Assembly: GCA_045590195.1 (NCBI GenBank) | Contig: JAZNQN010000044.1 | Location: 1-64,000, forward strand | Direction: 5' to 3' | Length of the DNA stretch: 64,000 nucleotides | Origin: JAZNQN01 sp045590195 | GTDB taxonomy: Bacteria > Bacillota > Clostridia > UMGS1883 > UMGS1540 | Shown here: positions 18,490-27,202 of the stretch, piece after piece | Position numbering within the stretch: the stretch's first letter is position 1 | Layout: the number at the start of each line of letters is the position of its first letter | Position numbers and translations under genes: made by a program | Notes under the pieces: generated by a model | The model's input: only the letters and a program-made list of their open reading frames with translations | The model's database searches: none | What the model was told of the DNA's origin: nothing

Positions 18490-19680
18490 ATGTCAAAACG
18501 CAGACCATCGGGTGACGGCATGGTAAGGCTTAAAAAAGAAAGTCAATGGGAAGGCAGAATTGTGGTCGGGCATAAGCAAAATGGCGATTCCATATTCAGA
18601 TATGCATATGGCAAGACACAAAAAGAAATGATGCAAAAGCTAAATGCACTAAAGCTTCAATATCAGGATGCCGACCTTAACGAAGACAGCAACATAACAT
18701 TAAGTGAATGGCTCGACAAGTGGATAAATGAATTAATGCCCCAGGCTGTAAGACCAACCACTCTAAAGGGCTTTGAACTAATATGCAGATGCTACATAAA
18801 GCCATATCTGGGAGATAAAAAGATAGCCTTCATCACAACAAATGATGTGCAGAAAATGTATGCGAAATTAAAAAAGGAAGGCAGAATTAACAAACATCCC
18901 GTACATGGACATAAGCTTGCAGGTAATATGATAATAAAGATACACAGCACACTGCACCTGGCAATGGAAATGGCAATCGCAAAGAATCTCATAGCCAAAA
19001 ATCCAACAGAAGGGACAACGGTACCAAAGAAAAAGAAAAAAGATCTTAAGGTGTTGAATGACAGTGAACTTGACAAGCTGATGCAAGCCTTAAATGAAGA
19101 CAAGGAATGGGGTGACTTCTTCTACCTCGAACTGACCACAGGCTTAAGGCGGGGAGAAATATGCGGTCTCAAGTGGGAAAACTTCGATGAAGAACAAAAC
19201 AAGCTCTACATCAGAACAAACATATACAGAGATAACGGAGAATTAAAAGAAGGTAAACCTAAAACGGACGAGGGCGAAAGATGCATCATACTGCCAAAGG
19301 CAACTGCGGATATGTTAAAACAGCGAAGGCGGATATCAAAATGGATATTCCCGAACCTGACAACTCCTGGATTACCCATAGCACCGGAGGCAGCCTACAG
19401 AAAAGCAAAACTGATTCTAAAAAGTCTGAATCTGCCGAACATATCCTTCCATGACCTACGACACACCTTCGCAACACATGCCATAGCAAGCGGTGTAGAT
19501 GCAAAAACACTATCAACGATACTTGGACATACAAACCCAAGCTTCACCCTCGACACATACACACATGTAACAACAGATATGCAACAAAAAGCATCAAATA
19601 TAATAGAAATCTTTATGGAAGATATACTCGGAAAGGAGATGAAACCATGGCAAGACGAAAAAGCGGACAAGGAACAGTAA
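18490..19680 (+). CDS. Tyrosine-type site-specific integrase (first of a pair)
   Basis: This 396-residue recombinase has an N-terminal AP2-like arm-binding domain (about 8-55, with GDGMVRLKKESQWEGRIVVG), a SAM-like core-binding domain (about 68-170) and a catalytic domain (about 185-385). Catalytic residues are visible: Arg in TTGLRRGE, the HDLRH box, GH in ILGHT and the nucleophile Tyr in LDTYTHV. All are present, so it should be active. The start follows GAGGTG with 6-nt spacing. The 3' end overlaps the next integrase by 34 nt. Confidence 0.92.
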   Translation: MSKRRPSGDGMVRLKKESQWEGRIVVGHKQNGDSIFRYAYGKTQKEMMQKLNALKLQYQDADLNEDSNITLSEWLDKWINELMPQAVRPTTLKGFELICRCYIKPYLGDKKIAFITTNDVQKMYAKLKKEGRINKHPVHGHKLAGNMIIKIHSTLHLAMEMAIAKNLIAKNPTEGTTVPKKKKKDLKVLNDSELDKLMQALNEDKEWGDFFYLELTTGLRRGEICGLKWENFDEEQNKLYIRTNIYRDNGELKEGKPKTDEGERCIILPKATADMLKQRRRISKWIFPNLTTPGLPIAPEAAYRKAKLILKSLNLPNISFHDLRHTFATHAIASGVDAKTLSTILGHTNPSFTLDTYTHVTTDMQQKASNIIEIFMEDILGKEMKPWQDEKADKEQ

Positions 19681-21074
19681 GACTCAGAAAAGATGGTCGA
19701 TGGGAAGGCAGAATTGTAATCGGTTACGATGAAAATGGTCTTCCTAAGACAAAAAATGTAACAGCCAAGACAAAAACGGAATGTATTGAGAAGCTGGAAA
19801 AGCTCAAAGATGAAACAGGTTTTATCCGCAGAGAAAAAGTGCATAGCAGAATGACCTTCGGTGAATGGATGGACTTCTGGTATCAGAATTACTGCAAAAT
19901 GCGAATAAAGGAATCAACTCAAGAGGGCTATGAAACAAGAATATATAATCATATAATCCCCAAGATAGGAAAAATTCCCCTAAATGAATTGACTCAAAAT
20001 GACCTGCAGAAATTCTACAACAGCCTTAAACAAGACGGCAGACTGAGATATCGGGATACGCTCGGCGAAGGACTGTCCGACAGGTTCGTGCGAAGCTGCC
20101 ATGCAAACTGCAGAACTGCACTTCAAAAGGCAACGGATGACAGACTTATAAAAAAGAATCCTGCAATAGGCTGCAAGATACCACCTAAAAAGTCAAGAGA
20201 GATGCAGGTGCTGACGCCGGATGAAATTAAAAGGTTTCTTATACAAGCAAAATATGACGGATTCTTCGAAATCTTCTTAGTAGCCTTATCTACAGGCTTA
20301 CGGCGAGGAGAAGATATGGCACTAAAATGGGAAGACTTAAACCTCGATACAGGAGAACTAAAGGTGCGAAGACAAGTCAAACGGACAAAAGGCAGATTGG
20401 TCATAACAGAGCCAAAGACAGAAGAATCGGTAAGAACGATAATACTACCCAAAAGCCTTGTAAACATCCTGAAGGAATATAAGGAAACAATAGACTCAGA
20501 GTGGATGTTCCCATCACCAAAAGTTGAAGGGATGCCAAGAGATCCCTCAGCAGTATATGGAATGATGCAGGTAATATTAGAAAGAGCAGAATGTAAAAAG
20601 CTTCGATTCCACGATCTCCGCCACACCTTCGCAACCACATCGGTAGCAAACGGAATGGACATCAAAACCTTATCCACCATCCTCGGACATGTATCAAGCA
20701 AAACAACACTTGATATATACCTGCACAGCACCGAGGAAATGAAGAAAGAAGCGGCTGAAAAGATTAACGCCCGATTCAACAAGGATACAAACGGTAGCGA
20801 AGAAACAATCACAGAAGAACAAGAGAAGCCTCCGCAAGCCAAATTTGAGCCTAAAAAGGGCAAGATGAGAAAGCCCGGCACAGGATGCATCAGTAAGATA
20901 AACGACCACCTATACGAAGGAAGATACTCGCCAAAGGATGACTACGGCAAACGAATGGCAAGAAACATATATGCACCGACAAGAGAAGAATGTGAAGAAA
21001 AGCTCGGCATACTGATAAAGGAAATGAAAGCCGAAATCGCAGAACAAAAAGCAAAGCTCAAAAATGCAAAATAA
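19647..21074 (+). CDS. Tyrosine-type site-specific integrase with arm-binding domains at both ends (second of a pair)
   Basis: This 475-residue recombinase has the same plan as its partner: an arm domain (about 4-55), a core-binding domain (about 68-180) and a catalytic domain with STGLRRGE, HDLRH, ILGHV and LDIYLHS. The residues beyond the catalytic domain (about 415-465, GTGCISKINDHLYEGRY and APTREECEEKLGIL) repeat the N-terminal arm-domain pattern (GQGTVRLRKDGRWEGR and TECIEKLEKL). It therefore carries a second AP2-like DNA-binding domain at its C-terminus. It starts at ATG within the first integrase, after an AAAGGAG site, so the pair is translationally coupled and probably acts together. 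Confidence 0.92.
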   Translation: MARRKSGQGTVRLRKDGRWEGRIVIGYDENGLPKTKNVTAKTKTECIEKLEKLKDETGFIRREKVHSRMTFGEWMDFWYQNYCKMRIKESTQEGYETRIYNHIIPKIGKIPLNELTQNDLQKFYNSLKQDGRLRYRDTLGEGLSDRFVRSCHANCRTALQKATDDRLIKKNPAIGCKIPPKKSREMQVLTPDEIKRFLIQAKYDGFFEIFLVALSTGLRRGEDMALKWEDLNLDTGELKVRRQVKRTKGRLVITEPKTEESVRTIILPKSLVNILKEYKETIDSEWMFPSPKVEGMPRDPSAVYGMMQVILERAECKKLRFHDLRHTFATTSVANGMDIKTLSTILGHVSSKTTLDIYLHSTEEMKKEAAEKINARFNKDTNGSEETITEEQEKPPQAKFEPKKGKMRKPGTGCISKINDHLYEGRYSPKDDYGKRMARNIYAPTREECEEKLGILIKEMKAEIAEQKAKLKNAK

Positions 21075-21079
21075 CACAA

Positions 21080-21117
21080 ATGGCACGGACATAAAAAAAT
21101 CCGTGCCATAGCTTTTG
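21080..21117 (+). terminator. Terminator of the integrase operon
   Basis: A 10-bp perfect stem (21080-21089 with 21100-21109) has an A-rich loop and is followed by GCTTTTGG. The T tract is short. Confidence 0.6.
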
Positions 21118-21185
21118 GTGTATTAAATTTTGATACGCCTTAAACAAAGAAAAAGACTTTGTCCCACAGTTGAAGATGAAAAAAT

Positions 21186-21220
21186 GTGGTCAAACTCGTT
21201 TTTTTGACATTTTTTTAGAC
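21186..21220. repeat. TGTGGTCAAA half-palindrome
   Basis: ATGTGGTCAAA occurs here, followed by an imperfect partner TTTGACAT and a T tract. The same 11-mer forms a perfect palindrome at 21388-21414 on the other side of the tRNA, so the pair may be arm-type or excisionase sites of the element, or simply related hairpins. Confidence 0.45.
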
Positions 21221-21225
21221 AAATC

Positions 21226-21260
21226 AAAAACCTCAGAAACCGCTTGGTTACTGAGGTTTA
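21226..21260 (-). terminator. Terminator of tRNA-Pro
   Basis: On the minus strand a 9-bp stem AAACCTCAG / CTGAGGTTT is followed by TTTTTG, immediately 3' of the tRNA. Confidence 0.75.
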
Positions 21261-21263
21261 AGG

Positions 21264-21340
<77 letters not shown>

Positions 21341-21387
21341 ATATAAAATATTTGGTTTTTTCTATATTCCCGTATCTGTGGGATAAC

Positions 21388-21414
21388 ATGTGGTCAAAAC
21401 TTATTTGACCACAT
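21388..21414. repeat. Perfect 11-bp palindrome ATGTGGTCAAA
   Basis: ATGTGGTCAAA (21388-21398), a 5-nt loop and TTTGACCACAT (21404-21414) form a perfect hairpin, with a T-rich tract on the plus-strand side. It lies between tRNA-Pro and the displaced 5' half. It could act as a plus-strand terminator or as a protein-binding site of the element. Confidence 0.6.
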
Positions 21415-21502
21415 GTATTTTGTTTTTTTAGTCACCGTAAAGTGGCATTGTTAAAAGGTTTGCGGGAGTTCGGCTGATTACTAATGAATTGAATAGTACC
21501 GT

Positions 21503-21542
21503 GTCCCGAACGATGCGCGCTACCAAACTGCGCTACACCCCG
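21503..21542 (-). pseudogene. Displaced 5' half of tRNA-Pro
   Basis: These 40 bases match the 5' half of the intact tRNA-Pro (21301-21340) at 38 of 40 positions, from the first base to the anticodon loop, and then the similarity stops. The 3' half is absent, so it cannot make a tRNA. Ending exactly in the anticodon loop is the mark of site-specific integration there. Confidence 0.85.
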
Positions 21543-21556
21543 TAACAACCTAAATT

Positions 21557-21585
21557 ATTATAGCACAGAGAATACATAAAGTCAA
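21557..21585 (-). promoter_or_regulatory. Consensus promoter upstream of the displaced tRNA half
   Basis: On the minus strand TTGACT and TATAAT are 17 nt apart, and the -10 ends about 14 nt before the first tRNA base. This is the ideal layout for a tRNA promoter, so it is probably the original tRNA-Pro promoter, left in front of the broken copy. Confidence 0.8.
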
Positions 21586-21593
21586 ATATTTTT

Positions 21594-21624
21594 TTAAAGG
21601 TGCAACAATTTGTTGCACCTTTAA
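21594..21624 (-). terminator. Terminator of the serpin gene
   Basis: A GGTGCAACAA / TTGTTGCACC stem with flanking AAA/TTT lies at the end of the serpin gene; the T tract on the minus strand is short and interrupted. Confidence 0.6.
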
Positions 21625-21628
21625 TCAG

Positions 21629-23389
21629 TTATTCCGCAATCATATATTCGCCAATAAACAATATTTCTTCGTTTGTATTATCACGAATTACAAAAGTAAA
21701 TGGTTTATCAAATTTTACTTCGATTGGCTCTGTTGGCGCAGAGGCAGCACCTGCCATCATTATTGCAGTTACAGCTGCAGCTTCAGTTCCTTTTTCGTCA
21801 ACATTTATATACGTTTTATGAAGTATTTTATCTATGTACATATTAAACTCGTCTTTTTTATCAAACATCTTTTCAAATTCAGCCTCAAAGGCATCAAAGG
21901 CCTTAATTATACCGGCATTTTTCAAAATATCGTTAAGCTCTATTGATGTTTCGATTTTGAATTTCGGCACATAAAGATGAATTCTTTGACCTTTCATTCT
22001 GCCAAGACCAATAATATTTTCCAGTTCAGCTACCCTATTCTCATAATCTGTCATCATTATATACATACTTATATTTACATTATCACGATGAAAATCGGCC
22101 ACAGAGCCATCATCATTTAAAGTGTGAGTAGTACTCTCATAAGGTAACTCTATTACAGTTGTTTTATCATCAGCAAAATACATAAAATTAGCTGTGTTTT
22201 GCATAAATTCAGCTTTTGAAACTGTTCCGTCGAAATTATAAAAATTATCTTTAGAGGTTAATTCTTCTTCAAATTCATTATTCCAGTTTCCGCTGAAATA
22301 TACCGCATTTATAAGTGCGGCCCAAAAATCAGCGCTATTTATAATTTCAGGAATTTTTTCGTTTGTTTTATCCGAAACCCAGTTATTTATTGTTTTAACA
22401 GCATTTTTTCTGTCAACCTCTTTTGCCTCAGCACCATAATAGGAATACACTGTGTCTTTATATGTTCTTGAAAAATTTTTGGTGCTTTCATCCTTATTAA
22501 GCCAAATAGAATTTGCAATACTAAGCTTAACAGCTTTTGCCTCTAAATAGCTTTCAATTAAAGACTTTGCAGTTTCATTATACTGAGCTATATCATAAAT
22601 TTCGGCAACTTCGCTTATTTCTTTATAAGTTTCGCCCTCTGCCCCGTTTGCTGCAAGCGCAAGAGCCATTTTAATTGAAAGCGGCGAAAACATATAGTTA
22701 CTATTTTTCGGCATACCGCTATTTAAATCATCTGCAAAATAACTTTTGGCAGGTGTACCGCCAAATAGTATTCCTTCAAAATCATTTTGTGTGTAAAGTC
22801 CCTTATCAATTAGCTTTTTATAAAGCATTTGTCCGTCAGCACATTTTGATGTAAGAGCGCTGCGGCAAAGCCTTGTTACATCACTTCTTAAAAGACTGTA
22901 ATTTCCTTCAACAACGCTTTTGGTAAAATTATTGTTTATTACATCTGCAGCTTTTCCAATTTTAAGAGCGTTTTCAATTGTAACTTCAGAATATCCCATA
23001 ACAGTCAATAAAATTTTTAAAAACTCTTTTCCCGTAACAGTTCTTTGCGGCTGAAAAGTAGTAGCTGATGTACCGTCAATATAGCCTGCTATGTAAAATT
23101 TTTCTATAACATCGGCCGCCCAGTGGCCTTTTACATCTTCAAACGGGAAATCGGCCATAGCTATGTCACTAAATGCTACTCCTGTTGTGCGCCAGATGAA
23201 AGTTAGCGCTTCTGCACGAGTTACCTCTCTCTCCAGTTCATAACCAATATCTGTACCCTTTAAAATGCCAAGTATTGCCATACCTTCTGCACCGGTATCA
23301 ATAGGTATTTCTTCCCTTGGTAAGATTGCTGCCGAAGCAGATACGAAAAGCATTAAGGCAGCTAACAATAAAGCAAATATTTTTTTCAT
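21629..23389 (-). CDS. SLH-anchored serpin (serine protease inhibitor)
   Basis: This 586-residue protein has a signal peptide (1-20), two SLH-type repeats (about 30-140, with EVTRAEALTFIW and FEDVKGHWAADVIEKFYIAGYIDG) and a complete serpin domain (about 205-586). The hinge of the reactive-centre loop is intact (GTEAAAVTA), and the usual spacing places P1 at a small residue in the MAGAASAP segment. That suggests elastase- or subtilisin-like targets. The loop ends in the conserved FDKPFTFVIRDN...ILFIGEY strand. SLH repeats would hold it to the cell wall. The start follows AGGAGG. Confidence 0.9.
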   Translation of the reverse strand: MKKIFALLLAALMLFVSASAAILPREEIPIDTGAEGMAILGILKGTDIGYELEREVTRAEALTFIWRTTGVAFSDIAMADFPFEDVKGHWAADVIEKFYIAGYIDGTSATTFQPQRTVTGKEFLKILLTVMGYSEVTIENALKIGKAADVINNNFTKSVVEGNYSLLRSDVTRLCRSALTSKCADGQMLYKKLIDKGLYTQNDFEGILFGGTPAKSYFADDLNSGMPKNSNYMFSPLSIKMALALAANGAEGETYKEISEVAEIYDIAQYNETAKSLIESYLEAKAVKLSIANSIWLNKDESTKNFSRTYKDTVYSYYGAEAKEVDRKNAVKTINNWVSDKTNEKIPEIINSADFWAALINAVYFSGNWNNEFEEELTSKDNFYNFDGTVSKAEFMQNTANFMYFADDKTTVIELPYESTTHTLNDDGSVADFHRDNVNISMYIMMTDYENRVAELENIIGLGRMKGQRIHLYVPKFKIETSIELNDILKNAGIIKAFDAFEAEFEKMFDKKDEFNMYIDKILHKTYINVDEKGTEAAAVTAIMMAGAASAPTEPIEVKFDKPFTFVIRDNTNEEILFIGEYMIAE

Positions 23390-23445
23390 ATTATACCTCC
23401 TTTTTCCTTTTTAGACGAGCAGTTTTAAAAAAAGTTCCAAAAAAC

Positions 23446-23483
23446 CCAAAAAATCCGCCAAGGCGGATTTTTTGGGTTTAGGG
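23446..23483 (-). terminator. Terminator of htrA
   Basis: A long stem of AAACCCAAAAAATCCGCC against GGCGGATTTTTTGGGTTT has a 2-nt turn and is followed by TTTTTT on the minus strand. Confidence 0.85.
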
Positions 23484-23503
23484 ATATATCTATGAAAACG
23501 TGG

Positions 23504-24823
23504 TTATTGCGCTTTTGTAGTATCTTCGCCAAGAACAACCGAAACATCCATTGCAGAGCCGTTTCTGTTGATTTTAAGAGTTATAGTGTCGCCTGCTTTG
23601 TGTGAATCGCGTATTTCATTAAGGCCTTCGGAGCTTGTAACTTCCTGTCCGTTACAGGAAATAATTATATCACCCTTCATAATTCCGGCTTTTGCAGCAC
23701 CTGTTCCCTCTGTAACTTCTACAACAAAAAGTCCTTTTGCAGGGAGATTGTAATAATAAGCTTCCTGCTCGGAAACATATCTTACTGAAAGCCCAATAAG
23801 CGGACGGCCTTTTACATAGCCAAAGTTAATAAGGTCTTCAATAATAGGTTTTGCATCACTTATTGGAATTGCAAACCCAAGGCCTTCAACCCCGCTTGAA
23901 GAAACCTTAACCGAGTTAATGCCGATAACTTCGCCAAATTCGTTAACAAGCGCTCCACCGCTGTTACCAGGATTAATTGCAGCATCTGTCTGAATCATTT
24001 TATAGGTTCTTCTGTCAACAGTAACAGTTCTGTTAACGGCACTTATAATACCCTGAGTAAGCGAGCCTGCAAACTCAAGCCCTAGTGGATTACCGATTGC
24101 AACAACTTTTTCGCCTGCTTCAAGATTTGTGCTTTCACCAAAAACAGCCGCAGGAAGATTTGTTTCCTCTATTTTAATTACCGCAAGGTCGGTTTTTTCG
24201 TCGCCACCAATAAGTTTTGCCTCATATTCTTTTCCTGTATTTAAAACAACTTTAACCGAGGTTGCACCTGCGATTACATGGTAGTTTGTAACAATGTATC
24301 CGTTCTCTGTAAAAATAATACCTGAGCCACTACCTGATGAAACATCTGAGAAAAAGCCCTGATACTGAACTGTGCTGACAATTCCAACTACTGATGGGCC
24401 AACAAGTTTTCCAATATCAACTGTTGACAACACTTTTCTGTCGTCTTTATTATAAGTTACGGGCTGTGCATTTGTTTTGTTTTCTTCGATTTGTGAAGTT
24501 CCAAATGAAAACTGCTGCATATTTCCGTTTTGCATAAGGCCGCTGATTACAGGCGATACAAGCGAAAAAATGAGAGCTCCCATTATTGCGCTGACCGTTG
24601 CAACAAGCCAGGTTTTGGGCTTTTTATGCTTTTTCTCTCTTTTTATATTCTGCTTATAAGAAGAAACAACCACAGGATAAACATCACCTTTTTTAAATCT
24701 GTAAGAAGTATCTTCATCTATTGTAAAGAAAGATTGTTGATTTTCATTTTCCAATGTTTCTGCATCAAAAGCCATATTTGCTTCTTCTTCAGAAAAATTG
24801 TTGTTTTCAAAATTTTCTTGCAT
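23504..24823 (-). CDS. HtrA/DegP-type membrane serine protease (S1C) with one PDZ domain
   Basis: This 439-residue protein begins at the ATG 13 codons inside the longest frame, where a GGAGAG site is well placed. It has a cytoplasmic N-terminus (about 70 residues), one membrane helix (71-97), a trypsin-like domain with catalytic H182 (NYHV), D212 (TDLAVI) and S288 (NPGNSGGA), and one C-terminal PDZ domain (about 335-430, with GLFVVEVTEGTGAAKAG). It degrades misfolded proteins at the outer face of the membrane. The upstream two-component genes run the same way and may control it. Confidence 0.93.
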   Translation of the reverse strand: MQENFENNNFSEEEANMAFDAETLENENQQSFFTIDEDTSYRFKKGDVYPVVVSSYKQNIKREKKHKKPKTWLVATVSAIMGALIFSLVSPVISGLMQNGNMQQFSFGTSQIEENKTNAQPVTYNKDDRKVLSTVDIGKLVGPSVVGIVSTVQYQGFFSDVSSGSGSGIIFTENGYIVTNYHVIAGATSVKVVLNTGKEYEAKLIGGDEKTDLAVIKIEETNLPAAVFGESTNLEAGEKVVAIGNPLGLEFAGSLTQGIISAVNRTVTVDRRTYKMIQTDAAINPGNSGGALVNEFGEVIGINSVKVSSSGVEGLGFAIPISDAKPIIEDLINFGYVKGRPLIGLSVRYVSEQEAYYYNLPAKGLFVVEVTEGTGAAKAGIMKGDIIISCNGQEVTSSEGLNEIRDSHKAGDTITLKINRNGSAMDVSVVLGEDTTKAQ

Positions 24824-24908
24824 AGTTTCTCTCCTTTGTTTTATTTGATTTAATTTTAACACTTAATTATTATCAATCTATGAACAAACTTAAAAAAAAA
24901 TTTAAAAC

Positions 24909-26324
24909 CTAGGCTTTTTTTAGTTTAAACTTAAATCTTGCCCACCTGTCTTTTTCGCTTTCAACTAAAATTTTTTCGCCGTGATTTGCCAAAATGCTGT
25001 GAACCATAAAAAGCCCTAATCCCATACCATTTTTATCATAGCTACGAGATTTATCTGACTTATAAAATCTTTCAAACACATGGCTTATTTCCTCAGGGGT
25101 AATACCAATGCCAGAATTTTCAACAGAAATATCAACCTTTCCTCCCGAAGCTCGCAATACTTTAATTTTTATATATCCGCCTTCAAAATTAAATTTAATT
25201 GCGTTATCGATAAGGTTAGTCATAACCTGTGAAATTGCATCTTTATCGGCGAAAACAAATTCGTTTTCATTTTCAAATTCAATATCAACATCAATTTTTT
25301 TCTCGTTAATCTGATTTTCAAATCTTAATATAGTTATTCTTACAAGCTCGTTAATATCAAAGCTTCTTGGCGAAAGCTTCATAGTGCCCGATTCAATTCT
25401 GGAAAGGTCTAAAAGTTTTCCAACAAGCCTTGCAAGACGTTTTGTTTCATCAAGAACAATTTTCAGGTATTTATCCTTATCTTCTTCTGAAATAGTTCCA
25501 TCAAGAATCCCCTCAACAAAACCTGAAATTGTAGTCATAGGCGTTCTAAGTTCGTGAGAAACGTTTGAAATAAAATCAGAACGCATATCTTCAAGGTTTT
25601 TTAAAGAATCGGTCATTTTATTAAAGTTTTCAGCAAGTTCCGCAATATCAGTATTCCCTTCTGCCCGAACTTTCAAATCAAAATTCCCTTTTGCTATTTC
25701 TTTGGAAATTTTATTCATTTCCATTATCGGCCTTGATATTCTTTTAGAGTAAAAATAAAGCATAACAACAACGCCGAAAAAAACGATAGTTATTGTTGTA
25801 AGAAAGGTTTTAACAAAATAATACTTTTGCTGATTAACAACCGGAGATGGAACAGACAAAAAAGTTGCCCCTACAATAGAGTTATTCCCTTTAAGAGGAA
25901 TTCCAACCGTTAAATATGTCCCCTTAAAAAGGCCGTTCATATTACCAATCTGCAAAAAATCGTTACCATCTAAAACCTTTTTGGCAATTTTATCTTCAGG
26001 AACTCTGTCTCCAAAATGCTTCGATGCATTGTTGCTGGTTAACAGATTTCCATACCTGTCCATAATATACACAACGCCGTTTACTTTGCTTGCAGAATCG
26101 TTTAAGCTTTTTTTATAAAGCTTTTCAACAGTAGGCGTTCTGTTTGACAGATAAAATATCGTAAGGTCATTTATTCTTTCTGCTTCATCTCTTAAAATGT
26201 CGCCTTTTTCATTTATAAAAAAGTCGCCTAAAAAGCCAAATAAAACAGTTCCCGTAACAATTAAAAGAACAAGCGTTATAATTACACTTACAAATATAAT
26301 TCTCGAGTAAATTGTTTTAAGCAT
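24909..26324 (-). CDS. Membrane sensor histidine kinase
   Basis: This 471-residue kinase has two membrane helices (about 8-32 and 171-193) flanking an outer sensor domain of about 135 residues, then HAMP (about 195-245), HisKA with phospho-acceptor H257 (NVSHELRTP) and a HATPase_c domain with the N box (QVMTNLIDNAIKF), G1 (ENSGIGI), F box and G2 (GMGLGLFMVH). It has no PAS domain. The start codon abuts the stop of the response regulator, so the two form one operon. It resembles the PhoR/VicK class and may sense envelope stress, given htrA downstream; that link is inferred. Confidence 0.92.
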   Translation of the reverse strand: MLKTIYSRIIFVSVIITLVLLIVTGTVLFGFLGDFFINEKGDILRDEAERINDLTIFYLSNRTPTVEKLYKKSLNDSASKVNGVVYIMDRYGNLLTSNNASKHFGDRVPEDKIAKKVLDGNDFLQIGNMNGLFKGTYLTVGIPLKGNNSIVGATFLSVPSPVVNQQKYYFVKTFLTTITIVFFGVVVMLYFYSKRISRPIMEMNKISKEIAKGNFDLKVRAEGNTDIAELAENFNKMTDSLKNLEDMRSDFISNVSHELRTPMTTISGFVEGILDGTISEEDKDKYLKIVLDETKRLARLVGKLLDLSRIESGTMKLSPRSFDINELVRITILRFENQINEKKIDVDIEFENENEFVFADKDAISQVMTNLIDNAIKFNFEGGYIKIKVLRASGGKVDISVENSGIGITPEEISHVFERFYKSDKSRSYDKNGMGLGLFMVHSILANHGEKILVESEKDRWARFKFKLKKA

Positions 26325-27014
26325 TTACTTCACCTCAAACTTATATCCTACTCCCCACACAGTTTTAAGCGACCAGCCTTCATCAACGCCTTCAAGCTTT
26401 TCACGAAGCCTTTTTACATGAACATCAACCGTTCTTGAATCGCCAAAATAATCAAAATCCCAAACTTCACCCAGCAGCTGTTCTCTAGTAAAAACGCGGT
26501 TTGGATGAGATGCAAGAAAATATAAAAGCTCGAGTTCCTTTGGCGGAACATCAATTTCTTCTTCCTGAACGCGAAGCTCGTAATTGTTAAGGCTTATGTA
26601 AAGCCCGGGAAGGGAAACCTCGCCATTATCGGCTTTGTCAGCTTTATTTTCAAATCTTCTTAAAACTGCCTTTATTCTTGCAGAAAGCTCTTTTGCCTCA
26701 AAAGGCTTAACAATGTAGTCATCCGCTCCCATTTCGAGCCCTAAAACTTTGTCAAATGTTTCGCCTTTGGCAGTAAGCATAATTATCGGAACATTACTCT
26801 CTGCCCTGATTTCTCTGCAAACTCTTATTCCATCGATTTTAGGAAGCATAATATCAAGCACTATAAGGTCAGGCGATGCTGATTTAAACTTTTCTATTGC
26901 CTCTTCGCCATCGTATGCAAACAAGGTTTCATAACCTTCTTTTTTAAGATACAAACCTATAAGGTCGCAAATATTTTTATCATCGTCAACAACCAAAATT
27001 TTCGTTTCGTTCAT
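26325..27014 (-). CDS. OmpR/PhoB-family response regulator
   Basis: This 229-residue regulator has a receiver domain (1-120) with phospho-acceptor D54 (LIVLDIMLPK), acidic pocket DDD near residues 10-12 and the conserved Lys in YIVKPF, followed by an OmpR winged-helix domain (about 130-229, ending in VDVHVKRLREKL and TVWGVGYKF). The ATG at 27014 is preferred over an in-frame GTG three codons upstream because that GTG overlaps the AAAGGAG ribosome site. It is the partner of the adjacent kinase. Confidence 0.93.
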   Translation of the reverse strand: MNETKILVVDDDKNICDLIGLYLKKEGYETLFAYDGEEAIEKFKSASPDLIVLDIMLPKIDGIRVCREIRAESNVPIIMLTAKGETFDKVLGLEMGADDYIVKPFEAKELSARIKAVLRRFENKADKADNGEVSLPGLYISLNNYELRVQEEEIDVPPKELELLYFLASHPNRVFTREQLLGEVWDFDYFGDSRTVDVHVKRLREKLEGVDEGWSLKTVWGVGYKFEVK

Positions 27015-27202
27015 TAAATTCACTCCTTTTATTTTATTCTAACATAATTTGTTAATAAAATGTAGGTGTATTTTTTAAGTAAAAGTAAATTTTTTGTAAA
27101 CTACTCTATTATTATATATAAATATGCAATAAAAATCAACACATTGACAAAATTTATAAGATGTTGTAAAATTGTCGTATAATAAAAACAAAGGGGTTTT
27201 TT

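Noticed and set aside
19647..19680. The overlapping integrases as one frameshifted gene
   Set aside because: Each has its own arm domain, core domain and complete catalytic set, and the second has its own ribosome site, so they are two genes.
21503..21542. Second functional tRNA-Pro gene
   Set aside because: Only the 5' half is present and it ends in the anticodon loop; nothing downstream supplies the T arm and acceptor 3' strand.
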